Assembly: GCA_022842065.1 (NCBI GenBank) | Contig: JALHQH010000010.1 | Span: 62,001 to 126,000 of the forward strand | Length of the DNA stretch: 64,000 bases | Source of the DNA: Caldilineaceae bacterium | Lineage (GTDB): Bacteria > Chloroflexota > Anaerolineae > Caldilineales > Caldilineaceae | Direction: 5' to 3' | Shown here: positions 27,201 to 34,860 of the stretch, one piece after another | How positions within the stretch are numbered: position 1 is the first letter of the stretch | Layout of the letters: each line of letters opens with the position of its first letter | Notes under the pieces: model-generated | Seen by the model: only the letters and a program-made list of their open reading frames with translations | The model's database searches: none | Told to the model about the DNA's origin: nothing | Program-made: the position numbers and the translations under genes

Positions 27201-29402
27201 ACCGCCACACCAACCGCGACTGATACGGCCACCGCGACACCAACACTGATCCCATTACCAACGGCAACAGAAACAGTGACAGCGACACCATCACCAACTG
27301 ACACAGCAACAGCCAGCCCAACACCAACCCAAACCGCAACCGAGACAGAGACTTCAACACCATTACCAACGAGTACAGCGACGGCTACGCCTTTGCCCAC
27401 GTTGACAGCAACGCCAACTGATACAGCAACGCCAACTGATACAGCGACGCCGACCGCAACTGACACGCCGACCGCAACCGAGACATTAACGACAACACCA
27501 TCACCGACATCAACGGCAACGGTGACACCTTTGCCCACAGCGACCACAACCACGACATCAACGGCAACGCCTGCACCGACTGTCACTGAAACTAGCACAG
27601 CTTTGCCGACGGCCACATCACAACCAACCCCAACAAACACAGCAACAGCTACTCTTATACCCACCGCTACGGCGACGATGACAGCAACCGCGACAATCAC
27701 AGCGTCACCAACTGAGACGGCAACGGTTACGCCATTGCCAACCGCGACCACAACGGTCACACCGTTGCCGACGGTGACAGCGACTTCCACAGCGACTTCC
27801 ACAGCGACTTCCATAGTGTCGCCAACTGAGACAGCAACGGTCACACCGTTGCCAACAGCGACCGCAACACACACGGCCACACCTAGCCCAACTGCCACTG
27901 CTACAGCGACAGCGACGGCAACACAAACTTCAACACCGCGGCCAACTGGCACAGCGACAGTTACACCATTGCCCACACTCACCGCAACTGACACAGCCAC
28001 GGCGACATCAACACAAACGCCCGTCATGACAGCTACACCGACTGCAACCGCGTCATCAACTGCCACGGCCACCATGACACCTTTGCCAACACCGACTGCA
28101 ACTGCCACGGCAACGGTCACATCAACACCAACGGACACACCGACTGTCACGCCAACAGCGACAGCAACCCTATCACCAACGAATAGTACGACCGCTACGC
28201 CAACGGCAACGGCCTCACCGACAGCAACATCATCGCTAACTCCCACTGCGACAAACACACCTGCGCAAACCCCAACGGTAACAGCGACGCCAACCCCAAC
28301 TGACACAGCAACAGTTACAGAGACATCGACCACAACGCCTTTACCAACAGGCACGGCAACGATCACACCATTGCCAACCGCAACCATTACGCCAACACCA
28401 CCAGCAACACCCACGGCAGTTGACACTGCGACGATGACACCAACCGCCACCCTAACACCGACTGTCACGGCGACGCGCACACCCTTACCAAGCGCAACGA
28501 GTACGGCGACAGCAACGATGACACCTGTGCCAACCCTAACGGTGACAGCAACAGCTCTGCCAACCGCCACCGAAACACGCAGCGCAACAGCCACGCCAAC
28601 CGCGATGGCAACCGTCACGTCTACTGTAACAAAGACAGCAACGGCATCACCAACAGGCACAGCAACGATCACGCCTTTGCCAACGCCAACAGTAAACGCG
28701 ACATTTTCCGCGACAGCCACTTTGCGCCCAACCGCAAGCAGCACAGCCACCATGAATGCAACCGCAACACCCAAAGCGACAACGACCAGTACAGCAACCG
28801 CCGGCGTAACGCCATCCCCAACAGCAAGCACGACCGCCACCGAGGTAGCTACCGCCACCGCGACCCCATTGGCAACTGCGACGGCCACTTCGGTCAGTAC
28901 GCCAACACCCACCATCCCGACACCGTTACCAGCAGCCGATTTGGTATTGCGCAAAAGCGCGCCCCTGACACCGCTTAGACCAGGCGAGCTGATCACCTAT
29001 ACGTTGGCCTATAGCAATGTAGGTCTGATTGCGGCACAGCAGGTGGTGATTACCGAGACCGTGCCTCTCTACACTGTGTTCTTAGTGACGCCGAGTACGC
29101 CTGGCTGGGATTGCTCGGCAGGAACGAGCCCCGGCAACGTTTGCCACTTTGTCGTGGGGCAGATTGATCCAGGAACGGGTGGTGCCATACGCTATGTGGT
29201 CCGGCTCGCTGCGCAGCTACCGCCCAACACGCAGATTAGCAACGAGGCGTTGATTCGTTCAGCTACCGGCGAATTAGAGCCGCGGCGGGAGAATAATCGC
29301 GGAACGGTGACGTTGTGGATAAATATCCCCTCCGCCCTCAGCGAGGAGCACGAACCCACCCTGGGTACCAAGCGGCTCTATCTGCCCCTGATTTTGCGCT
29401 AA
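24219..29402 (+). CDS. giant secreted DUF11/lamin-tail/SdrD-like repeat protein
   Basis: A protein of about 1,727 residues, probably exported and surface-associated. The start at 24219 gives a signal-like N-terminus ([20 protein letters not shown]). Domains in order: an unassigned beta-rich N-terminal region to about residue 330; a DUF11 repeat (about 337-447); a lamin-tail-like domain ([20 protein letters not shown], about 455-645); a second DUF11 repeat; an SdrD B-like domain ([20 protein letters not shown], about 765-865); a third DUF11 repeat; about 580 residues of Thr/Pro/Ala linker; a fourth DUF11 repeat; and the tail RLYLPLILR. The linker is probably a glycosylated stalk (inference). 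DUF11 domains occur in adhesins and cell-wall proteins. The function is unknown. Confidence 0.85.
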   Translation: MIQGRLLPALTLTLILLALLWFTLAHLPIKRAQSITSTADLTIATLGPTMSMITNSVTATVGTEIYGLAGPTPVNCADSVYVNARTQLEAQRTSWLATATAALPANRSIASPFSGPSGRAVTAPYVITQPDGFAITVTPVDLAPAWGFGSGIAAAGIPAFDQVQINGSPSGCTMQDHAPSPAPMNAGAYYFNQLSNARGLNGIRFTFSQPVQAFGAFFGDLETSYRGTTAFLRLLDANGALVADLPISSTLGLSGGIGAEASCDQRNSPDAQVAATGLTPGCGNGSTRWIGFVSAVPIATAVVVVGDNDPLPNGQGRSEKLSVMGPTVVRVLGAAEVSIAKSAPTLVTVGVPFYYTLVVANPSSALAVGIVVTDSAPAGITFTAVNGAGCSLRANQVGCQLDMLGAGMTTTILVQATAQVTTPITNTAFVTAVNDRDPQNNEATAAVSALAAPPINYCAAPISAGGPPLVINEVLYRQDSATNDEWVELLSTTALPAGSQYYLSDDETGSSEFRLAFTVPTGGIPAATYIVIHRLVGVDDLDPTDGVLHLYGNGGALKLNDDGDNLTLYVGPNANGLVIDYMAYGTGSAIDPNPNWSEPHAPAGAARGQSIAVRQNGLDSNSGSEWTLAGSNGTIGPVTPGANNSTLAMCNVAITKSGPTTVTVGVPFAYQLVVQNTTAVTITGIVVTDSQPAGVVFNAVTPTGCNLAGGRFTCTIGSLSPQASTTITVSAIANTAGTITNTAFTSALSDTLRSDNQASHAISFQTLGAIGDFVYLDLNQNGAQDAGEHQPIDGVPVTLYDANGLITTTQTIDGFYQFPHLPAGTYTVTVGTVPGYVRTSVATYLINLGTGQLYTTADFGFTYTPAQVRVAKAGTITTTINGSVHYTLTVTNESTTTPALAVVLTDTIPSGFTNINFSDQRCGWLTPQLICQLGTIQPQGTVVITVTATAITAGELTNHVVIGADNDNNPADNKATAQTTVLAPLPTVTVTGTATATPTATDTATATPTLIPLPTATETVTATPSPTDTATASPTPTQTATETETSTPLPTSTATATPLPTLTATPTDTATPTDTATPTATDTPTATETLTTTPSPTSTATVTPLPTATTTTTSTATPAPTVTETSTALPTATSQPTPTNTATATLIPTATATMTATATITASPTETATVTPLPTATTTVTPLPTVTATSTATSTATSIVSPTETATVTPLPTATATHTATPSPTATATATATATQTSTPRPTGTATVTPLPTLTATDTATATSTQTPVMTATPTATASSTATATMTPLPTPTATATATVTSTPTDTPTVTPTATATLSPTNSTTATPTATASPTATSSLTPTATNTPAQTPTVTATPTPTDTATVTETSTTTPLPTGTATITPLPTATITPTPPATPTAVDTATMTPTATLTPTVTATRTPLPSATSTATATMTPVPTLTVTATALPTATETRSATATPTAMATVTSTVTKTATASPTGTATITPLPTPTVNATFSATATLRPTASSTATMNATATPKATTTSTATAGVTPSPTASTTATEVATATATPLATATATSVSTPTPTIPTPLPAADLVLRKSAPLTPLRPGELITYTLAYSNVGLIAAQQVVITETVPLYTVFLVTPSTPGWDCSAGTSPGNVCHFVVGQIDPGTGGAIRYVVRLAAQLPPNTQISNEALIRSATGELEPRRENNRGTVTLWINIPSALSEEHEPTLGTKRLYLPLILR
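27175..28925 (+). repeat. Thr/Pro/Ala low-complexity coding repeat
   Basis: About 1.75 kb inside the giant surface protein encodes TATxTPT-like runs with a recurring [11 protein letters not shown] phrase spaced irregularly. The DNA repeats are degenerate rather than exact, which argues for old expansion followed by drift. The complementary strand is open for more than 600 codons purely because of the skewed codon use, and does not look like a gene. Confidence 0.9.
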
Positions 29403-29485
29403 TATTGTGCGCAGTAATTCCGCAAAATCAGATTTCGTGGTATATAATCTATCCAGTACAACTTGTGCGACCAGACCAGCGGGTG

Positions 29486-29587
29486 ATGAAATTGACCGTT
29501 TTGCTCAATTACCTGCTGGTCTTTTTGTTGTTAATCGCAGTTTATTTACTGGCTGATCAGGCTGGATCAGCGCAACAGGCTGCGTGA
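29486..29587 (+). CDS. possible small membrane peptide upstream of argC
   Basis: A 33-codon frame, MKLTVLLNYLLVFLLLIAVY then LLADQAGSAQQAA, with one strong hydrophobic segment. A GCGGG sequence precedes the ATG by three bases, which is poor spacing. A TATAAT at about 29443-29448 could serve as -10. Its stop lies 38 bases before the argC start, so it would be a leader peptide or small membrane protein of the argC transcript. No homologue is recognised and it may be chance. Confidence 0.3.
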   Translation: MKLTVLLNYLLVFLLLIAVYLLADQAGSAQQAA

Positions 29588-29625
29588 ATTCTCGCTTAGT
29601 CATAGAAGCAAACGAGGTTATGCCT

Positions 29626-30582
29626 ATGTCCACTCTCCCCAAAGTCTATATCGATGGTCATGTCGGTACCACTGGCCTCCGCATTCGCGAATGGCTGGGG
29701 CCGCGCCAGGATATCGAACTGCTCACCATTCCCGATGAATTGCGCAAGGATAGCGCGGCGCGCCGCGACTATATGCTCGATTCGGATATTACCGTCTTCT
29801 GCCTGCCCGATGATGCGGCACGCGAAGCGGCGGTTTGGGTGCAAGGCAGCAGGACCAGGCTAATCGACGCCAGCACAGCCCACCGGGTCGCCGACGGCTG
29901 GGTTTATGGGTTGCCTGAGTTGCAACCGGGTCAGCGCGACGCGATTCGCAACGCCCAATTTGTCAGCAACCCCGGCTGCTACTCCTCTTCTTTTATTTTG
30001 CTGCTACGCCCGCTCATCGATGCCGGCGTGGTGGCCGCGGACGCGCCGATTTCGATCCATGCGCTCTCCGGCCATTCCGGCGGTGGGCGGTCACTGATTG
30101 AGCGCTGGGAAAACCCGGAGAATGGACTTTCTGAACTGCCCTACGAAGCACCCTATGCAATTGATCGGGTCCACAAACATATTCCTGAGATGATCAAATA
30201 CACGGGCTTGGCCCACGAGCCCCAATTTGAGCCGGCGGTCGGCCCTTTCCGCTGTGGGATGCGCGTACAGGTGCCCTTGCATGCCAGTTTGGTCAAGGGC
30301 CATACCAGCGATGTGTGGGAGGTGCTCAACGACCGCTATGCTGGTGAGCCTTTTGTCAAGGTGATGGATCTGCTGCCGCCTGGGGCGATTGCCGAGACCA
30401 GCTTTAACCCGCTCGCCTGCAGCGATACCAATGCGTTCCAGATCCATGTGGTACCCCACCCCAGTGGCCATGTGATCTTAATGGCGACCCTGGATAATCT
30501 CGGCAAGGGCGCCAGTGGCGTGGCGATTCAGTCGCTTAACTTGATGTTGGGCATTCCCGAAACCACCGGCTTGCCGGTATAG
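29626..30582 (+). CDS. argC: N-acetyl-gamma-glutamyl-phosphate reductase, short (type 2) form
   Basis: ArgC reduces N-acetylglutamyl phosphate to the semialdehyde with NADPH in arginine synthesis. At 318 residues this is the shorter, less common ArgC class. Motifs: VYIDGHVGTTGLRIREWL at the N-terminus (nucleotide site), VFCLPDDAAREA near residue 62, catalytic cysteine in FVSNPGCYSSSFILLLRPLI near 109, and SIHALSGHSGGGRSLIERWE near 140. ATG 29626 is chosen because GAGG lies eight bases upstream; earlier in-frame starts at 29584 and 29620 are less well placed. No other arginine genes adjoin it. Confidence 0.92.
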   Translation: MSTLPKVYIDGHVGTTGLRIREWLGPRQDIELLTIPDELRKDSAARRDYMLDSDITVFCLPDDAAREAAVWVQGSRTRLIDASTAHRVADGWVYGLPELQPGQRDAIRNAQFVSNPGCYSSSFILLLRPLIDAGVVAADAPISIHALSGHSGGGRSLIERWENPENGLSELPYEAPYAIDRVHKHIPEMIKYTGLAHEPQFEPAVGPFRCGMRVQVPLHASLVKGHTSDVWEVLNDRYAGEPFVKVMDLLPPGAIAETSFNPLACSDTNAFQIHVVPHPSGHVILMATLDNLGKGASGVAIQSLNLMLGIPETTGLPV

Positions 30583-30614
30583 ATTCATTAACAATTGGGG
30601 CTCAACCGGAATTC

Positions 30615-30730
30615 AGGGGGTTGACAAGATCTACCGAACAACGCCGGGTCCCCCCCTCCCTTAGCCGGGTTTACCCGGCGTTGTTCGGTAGCCCTGCGGC
30701 TTTAGCCCAGGGCGATCTTGTCAACCCCCT
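30615..30730. repeat. nested inverted repeat after argC
   Basis: The outer arms 30615-30631 and 30714-30730 (17 bp) and inner arms 30632-30649 and 30673-30690 (18 bp) are perfect and directly adjacent on the left side, giving a 35-bp hairpin interrupted only on the right. A further small hairpin (CCCTGCGGCTTTAGCCCAGGG) fills the right-hand insertion. It begins 32 bases after the argC stop. Confidence 0.85.
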
Positions 30731-30762
30731 AAGATCCCATTGAACCACAATTGGTAACTACT

Positions 30763-30812
30763 ACGACAACGTTAAATTATGTGCCTAGCTGCGCCCAATT
30801 TAACGTTGTCGT
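30763..30812. repeat. ACGACAACGTTAAATT inverted repeat
   Basis: Perfect 16-bp arms 30763-30778 and 30797-30812 with an 18-base loop. The arm sequence is shared with 8669-8804 (ATTTAACGTTGTCGT) and 60469-60482 (AACGTTAAATTATG), so it belongs to a dispersed palindrome family. It sits 53 bases before the SDR start codon. Confidence 0.8.
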
Positions 30813-30865
30813 ACTACCAAGCCACCCCCAGTTACACGCAATTACCAACCAAACCGAGGCTCCCT

Positions 30866-31594
30866 ATGACCCACCCACTGACCGACAAAGTCATTATCAT
30901 CACCGGCGCAAGTTCTGGCATCGGCGCGGCGACGGCGCGCGCCTTGGCCCCGCTTGGCTGCAAGTTGACGCTGGCCGCACGCACGGCAGACAAATTACAG
31001 GCCCTGGCCGCAGAACTAGGGCCTAATACCCTGGCTGTACCCACCGATATCACCGTTGGTGCCGATGTCGTGCGCATGGTCGAAGCAACGGTCGCCCACT
31101 TTGGCCGCGTCGATGTGCTTTTTGCCAACGCCGGCATCTATATCCCTGGCCAAGTCGCCGACGGCGATCCCGAGGCCTGGGCGCATTTGATGAATGTCAA
31201 CGTGGATGGGGTGATGCGCGCGGTTCACGCCGTGTTGCCCTACATGATCGGGCAGAAAAGTGGCGACATCCTGGTCACCAGCTCAATCTCCGGTTTTATC
31301 GACATTCACTGGGAGCCGATCTACAGCGCGTCAAAACATGCGATCCAGGGCTTTGTCCACACCCTACGCCGCCAGGTTGCGCCCCACGGCATTCGCGTCG
31401 GTTCGATTGCCCCCGGCCGCACCATGAATGAATTATGGGGCGTCGATGATCCCGCCGAAATTGAGCGCCAGGTGAACGAACACACCAGCCTGCGCTCCGA
31501 GGATGTCGCCGATGCAGTAATTTTCATGCTCTCGCGCCCGCCCCACGTGACGATTCGCGACTTGGTGATGTTGCCGCAGAATCAGGATTTGTAG
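30866..31594 (+). CDS. short-chain dehydrogenase (YdfG/ribitol-dehydrogenase-like)
   Basis: A 242-residue classical SDR. The nucleotide motif is ITGASSGIGAATARAL near residue 12, NAG is seen in LFANAGIYIPGQV near 83, the catalytic serine in VTSSISGFIDIHW near 132, and Tyr-Lys in YSASKHAIQGFV near 151. The ending PPHVTIRDLVMLPQNQDL is typical of the YdfG-like and polyol dehydrogenase subgroup that acts on 3-hydroxy acids or sugar alcohols. ATG 30866 follows GAGG. The 3' end overlaps the convergent nucleotidyltransferase gene by 71 bases. Confidence 0.88.
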   Translation: MTHPLTDKVIIITGASSGIGAATARALAPLGCKLTLAARTADKLQALAAELGPNTLAVPTDITVGADVVRMVEATVAHFGRVDVLFANAGIYIPGQVADGDPEAWAHLMNVNVDGVMRAVHAVLPYMIGQKSGDILVTSSISGFIDIHWEPIYSASKHAIQGFVHTLRRQVAPHGIRVGSIAPGRTMNELWGVDDPAEIERQVNEHTSLRSEDVADAVIFMLSRPPHVTIRDLVMLPQNQDL

Positions 31595-32204
31595 TCGCCA
31601 AATCCGCCGGCGTATCAATATCCCGCAACCACGTAGCTTCTGCCGGCACGGTAACTAATTCCGCCCGATGGCGCTGCAACAGCGGCCGTGCGCCGACATC
31701 ACCCCCCAGCGCCAGCAACTCACCCCACAGCGACCGGTCAAAGATGGCGGGTGCGCCGCGTGGTTGCCCATCCAGTGATGGAGCAGCCAGCGGCGCCCCC
31801 TGTTGCCAGGCGGCGATCAACTGTTGCAGCAAGATTGGGGGGACAAAAGGCTGATCGACGGGCAGAAAGAGCGCGGCATCAATGTCAGCGGGCAAAGCAA
31901 GGACAGCAGCCCGCACACTACTCGCCTGTCCAGTTTCCCATTCCTGATTGTGGACCAGATGTAAGCGTGCGCCATGAAACCCTTGTAAAGATGACAGCGC
32001 AGCAGTGACTTCCGCCGCATAGGCCCCGGTCACCACCCACACGGCGGTTACGTCGCTTTGCAAAACAACATTAACCGCGCGCACGACCATTGGTGCGCCG
32101 TCCACCACCTCGATCTGCTTGGCACGCCCCATGCGGCTGCTGCGACCGGCAGCCAATACAATCGCACCGACCAAACCACACTGCCCTTCACTATGCTTCG
32201 CCAC
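31524..32204 (-). CDS. MobA/MocA-type nucleotidyltransferase
   Basis: A 226-residue nucleotidyltransferase resembling molybdenum cofactor cytidylyltransferase MocA. The NTP-binding signature is IVLAAGRSSRMGRAKQIEVV near residue 14, followed by WVVTGAYAAEV, VHNQEWETGQASSVRAAVLA and the metal-binding LPVDQPFVPP. GTG 32204 is favoured because AAGGA precedes it. The frame stays open to 32264. The C-terminus is low complexity (SAATSPSRESSRGAGARA) and overlaps the SDR gene tail to tail. MocA normally serves xanthine-dehydrogenase-type enzymes; none is encoded in this window. Confidence 0.85.
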   Translation of the reverse strand: MAKHSEGQCGLVGAIVLAAGRSSRMGRAKQIEVVDGAPMVVRAVNVVLQSDVTAVWVVTGAYAAEVTAALSSLQGFHGARLHLVHNQEWETGQASSVRAAVLALPADIDAALFLPVDQPFVPPILLQQLIAAWQQGAPLAAPSLDGQPRGAPAIFDRSLWGELLALGGDVGARPLLQRHRAELVTVPAEATWLRDIDTPADLATTNPDSAATSPSRESSRGAGARA

Positions 32205-32356
32205 TATTTTTTCCTTTACATTAATTGTTATGCCGCGTGCATTGTAACGAGCTACTGTGAGCACGTCAAGGCAGCGGCTCCGATCGGGGCAACAACCACA
32301 GGTAAATGCTCATCAGGGAGCTTAGGTTACCAACGACGCGTCACGTCAATTGACGG

Positions 32357-32411
32357 TTGACATTTCTACGCAGAGGCGTTACAATATTTCATATTATGAA
32401 ACAATATTTCA
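32357..32411 (+). promoter_or_regulatory. promoter and IclR-type operators of the iclR gene
   Basis: The promoter is TTGACA (32357-32362), 17-base spacer, TACAAT (32380-32385). Overlapping and following the -10 are two palindromes, TTTCATATTATGAAA (32387-32401) and TGAAACAATATTTCA (32397-32411), plus a perfect direct repeat ACAATATTTCA at 32381-32391 and 32401-32411, exactly 20 bases apart. TGAAA-n5-TTTCA is close to sites bound by KdgR-like IclR proteins, so autorepression is likely. Confidence 0.7.
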
Positions 32412-32433
32412 CATCACAAAACATATTACACTC

Positions 32434-33204
32434 ATGACCGAAATCTATCCTGGCGCGCAAGCAGTTTCGCGTGCCATCGCGGTGTTACGCGCCTTTGATG
32501 ATCGCCACCCGAGTTGGAGTTTGGGAGAATTGAGCGAACATCTCGGGCTCAACAAAACCACTACCCACCGGCTCCTCGCGGCGTTGGAAAACGAGGGGTT
32601 AATTGAACGGGCAACCCCCGGCGGGGTCTACCGGTTGGGCCCTGAGTTGATCGCGTTGGGGGGCAGTGCGCTGCGGTCACATGAATTGCGCACGTTGGCT
32701 CGCCCCGAAATGGAAGCGCTAGCGCACGAAGTCAGCGAAGCCGTGGCGCTAGAGATCCTGCATGATGGCCAGACGTTGCTGCTTGACGAGGTTTCCCCGC
32801 GTGCCATTGCCGGGGTGCCGGCGGATGTGGGCAGTCGTTTGCCATTACATGCGACCTCCACCGGGAAAGTGTTGCTGGCTTATCAACCAGCGGAAATGAT
32901 CCAGATGCTACTTCAACAAGGGCTGACCAAACTCACACCGCACACGATCACCGATCCAAACATGCTAACCGCTGCACTAGCGCAAGTTCGCCAGCAAGGT
33001 TATGCCCATAGCAATGAGGAATTTGAAGTGGGTTTCGTGGCGATTGCAGCCCCCATCTATAACCATACCGGCGCCGTGGTGGCGGCGTTGGGCATCGGCG
33101 GGCCGGCGCTGCGGCTGACGGCAGCAAAAATGCCGGAACTCATCGCGGCGTTGCAGGTGGTGGCGCGGCGGCTTTCGCGTACGTTGGGCTACCGGCCGGG
33201 GTAA
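32434..33204 (+). CDS. IclR-family transcriptional regulator
   Basis: A 256-residue regulator. The winged helix-turn-helix spans about residues 8-65 (SWSLGELSEHLGLNKTTTHR then LLAALENEGLIER). The C-terminal IclR effector domain shows LHATSTGKVLLAYQPAE near 148 and GYAHSNEEFEVGFVAIAAPI near 190, which matches the family ligand pocket. ATG 32434 is chosen because it lies after the promoter and gives the normal N-terminus. IclR proteins usually control breakdown of sugar acids, aromatic acids or amino acids. The aminotransferase gene immediately downstream is the likely target. Confidence 0.93.
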   Translation: MTEIYPGAQAVSRAIAVLRAFDDRHPSWSLGELSEHLGLNKTTTHRLLAALENEGLIERATPGGVYRLGPELIALGGSALRSHELRTLARPEMEALAHEVSEAVALEILHDGQTLLLDEVSPRAIAGVPADVGSRLPLHATSTGKVLLAYQPAEMIQMLLQQGLTKLTPHTITDPNMLTAALAQVRQQGYAHSNEEFEVGFVAIAAPIYNHTGAVVAALGIGGPALRLTAAKMPELIAALQVVARRLSRTLGYRPG

Positions 33205-33210
33205 GGGAAC

Positions 33211-33260
33211 GTGATGCGTAAAACGTGATGCGTAAAACGTGATGCGTAAAACGTGATGCG
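33211..33260. repeat. 14-bp tandem repeat, about 3.6 copies
   Basis: GTGATGCGTAAAAC is repeated exactly at 33211, 33225 and 33239, followed by a partial copy. It begins seven bases after the iclR stop. The unit is related to the array at 7473-7521. Exact repetition suggests recent expansion and possible copy-number variation. Confidence 0.9.
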
Positions 33261-33304
33261 TGATGAGAAGGTAGCGATTTATTTGAAGGGAAGGAAAGGT
33301 GCTG

Positions 33305-34654
33305 ATGACGATGTTATTAGAGCGACCAACGATACAGAAGCTTAACACACCGGGGCCAAAGGCGCAGGCGATTTTAGTGCGCGATAAACGGGTGATCTCG
33401 ACGGCGCATGGGCGGGAGCATGGGCTAGTCGTGGATTATGGCCGGGGTAGCGAGTTGTTTGATGTGGATGGTAACCGCTATCTTGACTTTGTCAGCGGCA
33501 TTGCGGTCAACGCCACTGGTCACAGCCACCCCCAAGTGGTGGCGGCGATCCAGGCGCAGGCGGCACGGACGTTGCATGTCTCCGCTGACTTTCACCATGA
33601 AGGGTGGGTGGCGCTGAGTGAAGCGCTGGATGAAATCGCACCCTTTGATGAGGATGCCCATGTCTTTCTCTGTAACTCGGGGACAGAAGCAGTGGAAGCC
33701 GCGATCAAATTGGCCACCTATCACACCGGGCGCACACGGTTTATTGGCTTTATCGGCAGCTTTCATGGGCGCACCCAGGGTGCGCTGAGTTTTACGGCCA
33801 GCAAACCAGTGCAACGCCGCGGCTTTTCGCCCTATGCGAATGTCACCCACATTCCCTATCCCAACCCCTATCGTCCGCTTTTGGTGCAACAGGCCACGGA
33901 AGCAGATTATGGCGAGACGGTGGTCAACTATCTGGAGCAGATCATCTTCAAGACGCTGGTGCCGGCGGATGAAGTGGCCGGTATTCTGGTGGAGCCGATC
34001 CAGGGCGAAGGTGGCTATATTGTGCCACCAGCGTCCTTCTTTCCACGGCTACGCGAACTCTGTGACCGGCATGGCATTTTGCTGATGGTTGACGAGGTGC
34101 AAAGTGGCATGGGGCGCACCGGCCGCTGGTGGGCAATTGAACATACGGGCGTGGAGCCCGATATTGTCTGCACGGCGAAGGGCATTGCCAGCGGTGTGCC
34201 CTTGGGCGGGATCATTGCGCGCAAAAGTGTCGCCACCTGGCCGGCCAGCGCCCACGGCAACACCTATGGCGGCAACCCGCTCGCCTGTGCCGCGGCACTC
34301 GCGACCATTGATGTGCTGCGCAACGGCGGTCTGGCCAACGCGGCGCAGCAGGGTGATTATCTACAAGCTGCGCTTACAACCCTGGCGAACCGCCATCCCA
34401 GCATCGGTCAAGTTCGTGGCAAAGGGCTGATGATCGGTGTCGAGTTTGTCAAGGATCTGGCGAGTAAAGAGCCGGCCCCTGAATTGCGCAACCGCGTCAA
34501 CCATCTCTGTTTCGAGCATGGCCTGCTGTTGATCGGCTGCGGCGTGAATAGCACCCGCTTTATCCCGCCGCTGATCGTCGAACGCGCCCAGATCGATGAG
34601 GCACTGGCGATCTTTGACTATGCACTGACCCAGGCAGAAACAGAGCTAGGATAA
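33305..34654 (+). CDS. class III PLP aminotransferase (acetylornithine/GABA family)
   Basis: A 449-residue pyridoxal-phosphate enzyme. Features: YLDFVSGIAVNATGHSHPQV near residue 60, FLCNSGTEAVEAAIKLATYH near 120, LMVDEVQSGMGRTGRWWAIE near 260, and the PLP lysine in VCTAKGIASGVPLGGIIAR near 290. These fit the acetylornithine/4-aminobutyrate aminotransferase group; the amino donor cannot be fixed by eye. AAGGAAAGG lies about seven bases before ATG 33305. It follows the IclR gene, so it may serve catabolism of an omega-amino acid rather than arginine synthesis (inference). Confidence 0.88.
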   Translation: MTMLLERPTIQKLNTPGPKAQAILVRDKRVISTAHGREHGLVVDYGRGSELFDVDGNRYLDFVSGIAVNATGHSHPQVVAAIQAQAARTLHVSADFHHEGWVALSEALDEIAPFDEDAHVFLCNSGTEAVEAAIKLATYHTGRTRFIGFIGSFHGRTQGALSFTASKPVQRRGFSPYANVTHIPYPNPYRPLLVQQATEADYGETVVNYLEQIIFKTLVPADEVAGILVEPIQGEGGYIVPPASFFPRLRELCDRHGILLMVDEVQSGMGRTGRWWAIEHTGVEPDIVCTAKGIASGVPLGGIIARKSVATWPASAHGNTYGGNPLACAAALATIDVLRNGGLANAAQQGDYLQAALTTLANRHPSIGQVRGKGLMIGVEFVKDLASKEPAPELRNRVNHLCFEHGLLLIGCGVNSTRFIPPLIVERAQIDEALAIFDYALTQAETELG

Positions 34655-34659
34655 TCCCT

Positions 34660-34713
34660 GCCTCATTAACAATTGATCATTGGCAATTGCCAATGATCAA
34701 TTGTTAATGAGGC
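34660..34713. repeat. perfect loopless 54-bp palindrome
   Basis: Two 27-base arms meet without a spacer at 34686/34687. It begins five bases after the aminotransferase stop codon. The AATTGATCATTGGCAATT wording resembles AT-rich palindromic intergenic repeats of other genomes. It has no T-tract. Confidence 0.9.
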
Positions 34714-34860
34714 GTGCCGGCAACGATTCGCTAGCGATCCGCATTACATCTTCTGGTAAAACATCTACACGCGCTTGGCGTCTGCGGGTGAATGCGTTAC
34801 AATCGTCCCTGTACAATTTTTCACAACCCGTTGCCAGCGTGATGATGATTGCGACCAGCC

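Noticed and set aside
27092..28996. Open frame of more than 600 codons on the minus strand, rich in Val, Ala and Gly
   Set aside because: It is the exact shadow of the Thr/Pro repeat tract. The skewed codons (ACN, CCN, GCN) have no stop complement in that frame, and the product is a meaningless V/A/G string with no start site or ribosome site.
33211..33260. Possible CRISPR array
   Set aside because: The repeats are directly adjacent 14-mers without spacers, and no cas genes are present. The same holds for the 15-mers at 58932.
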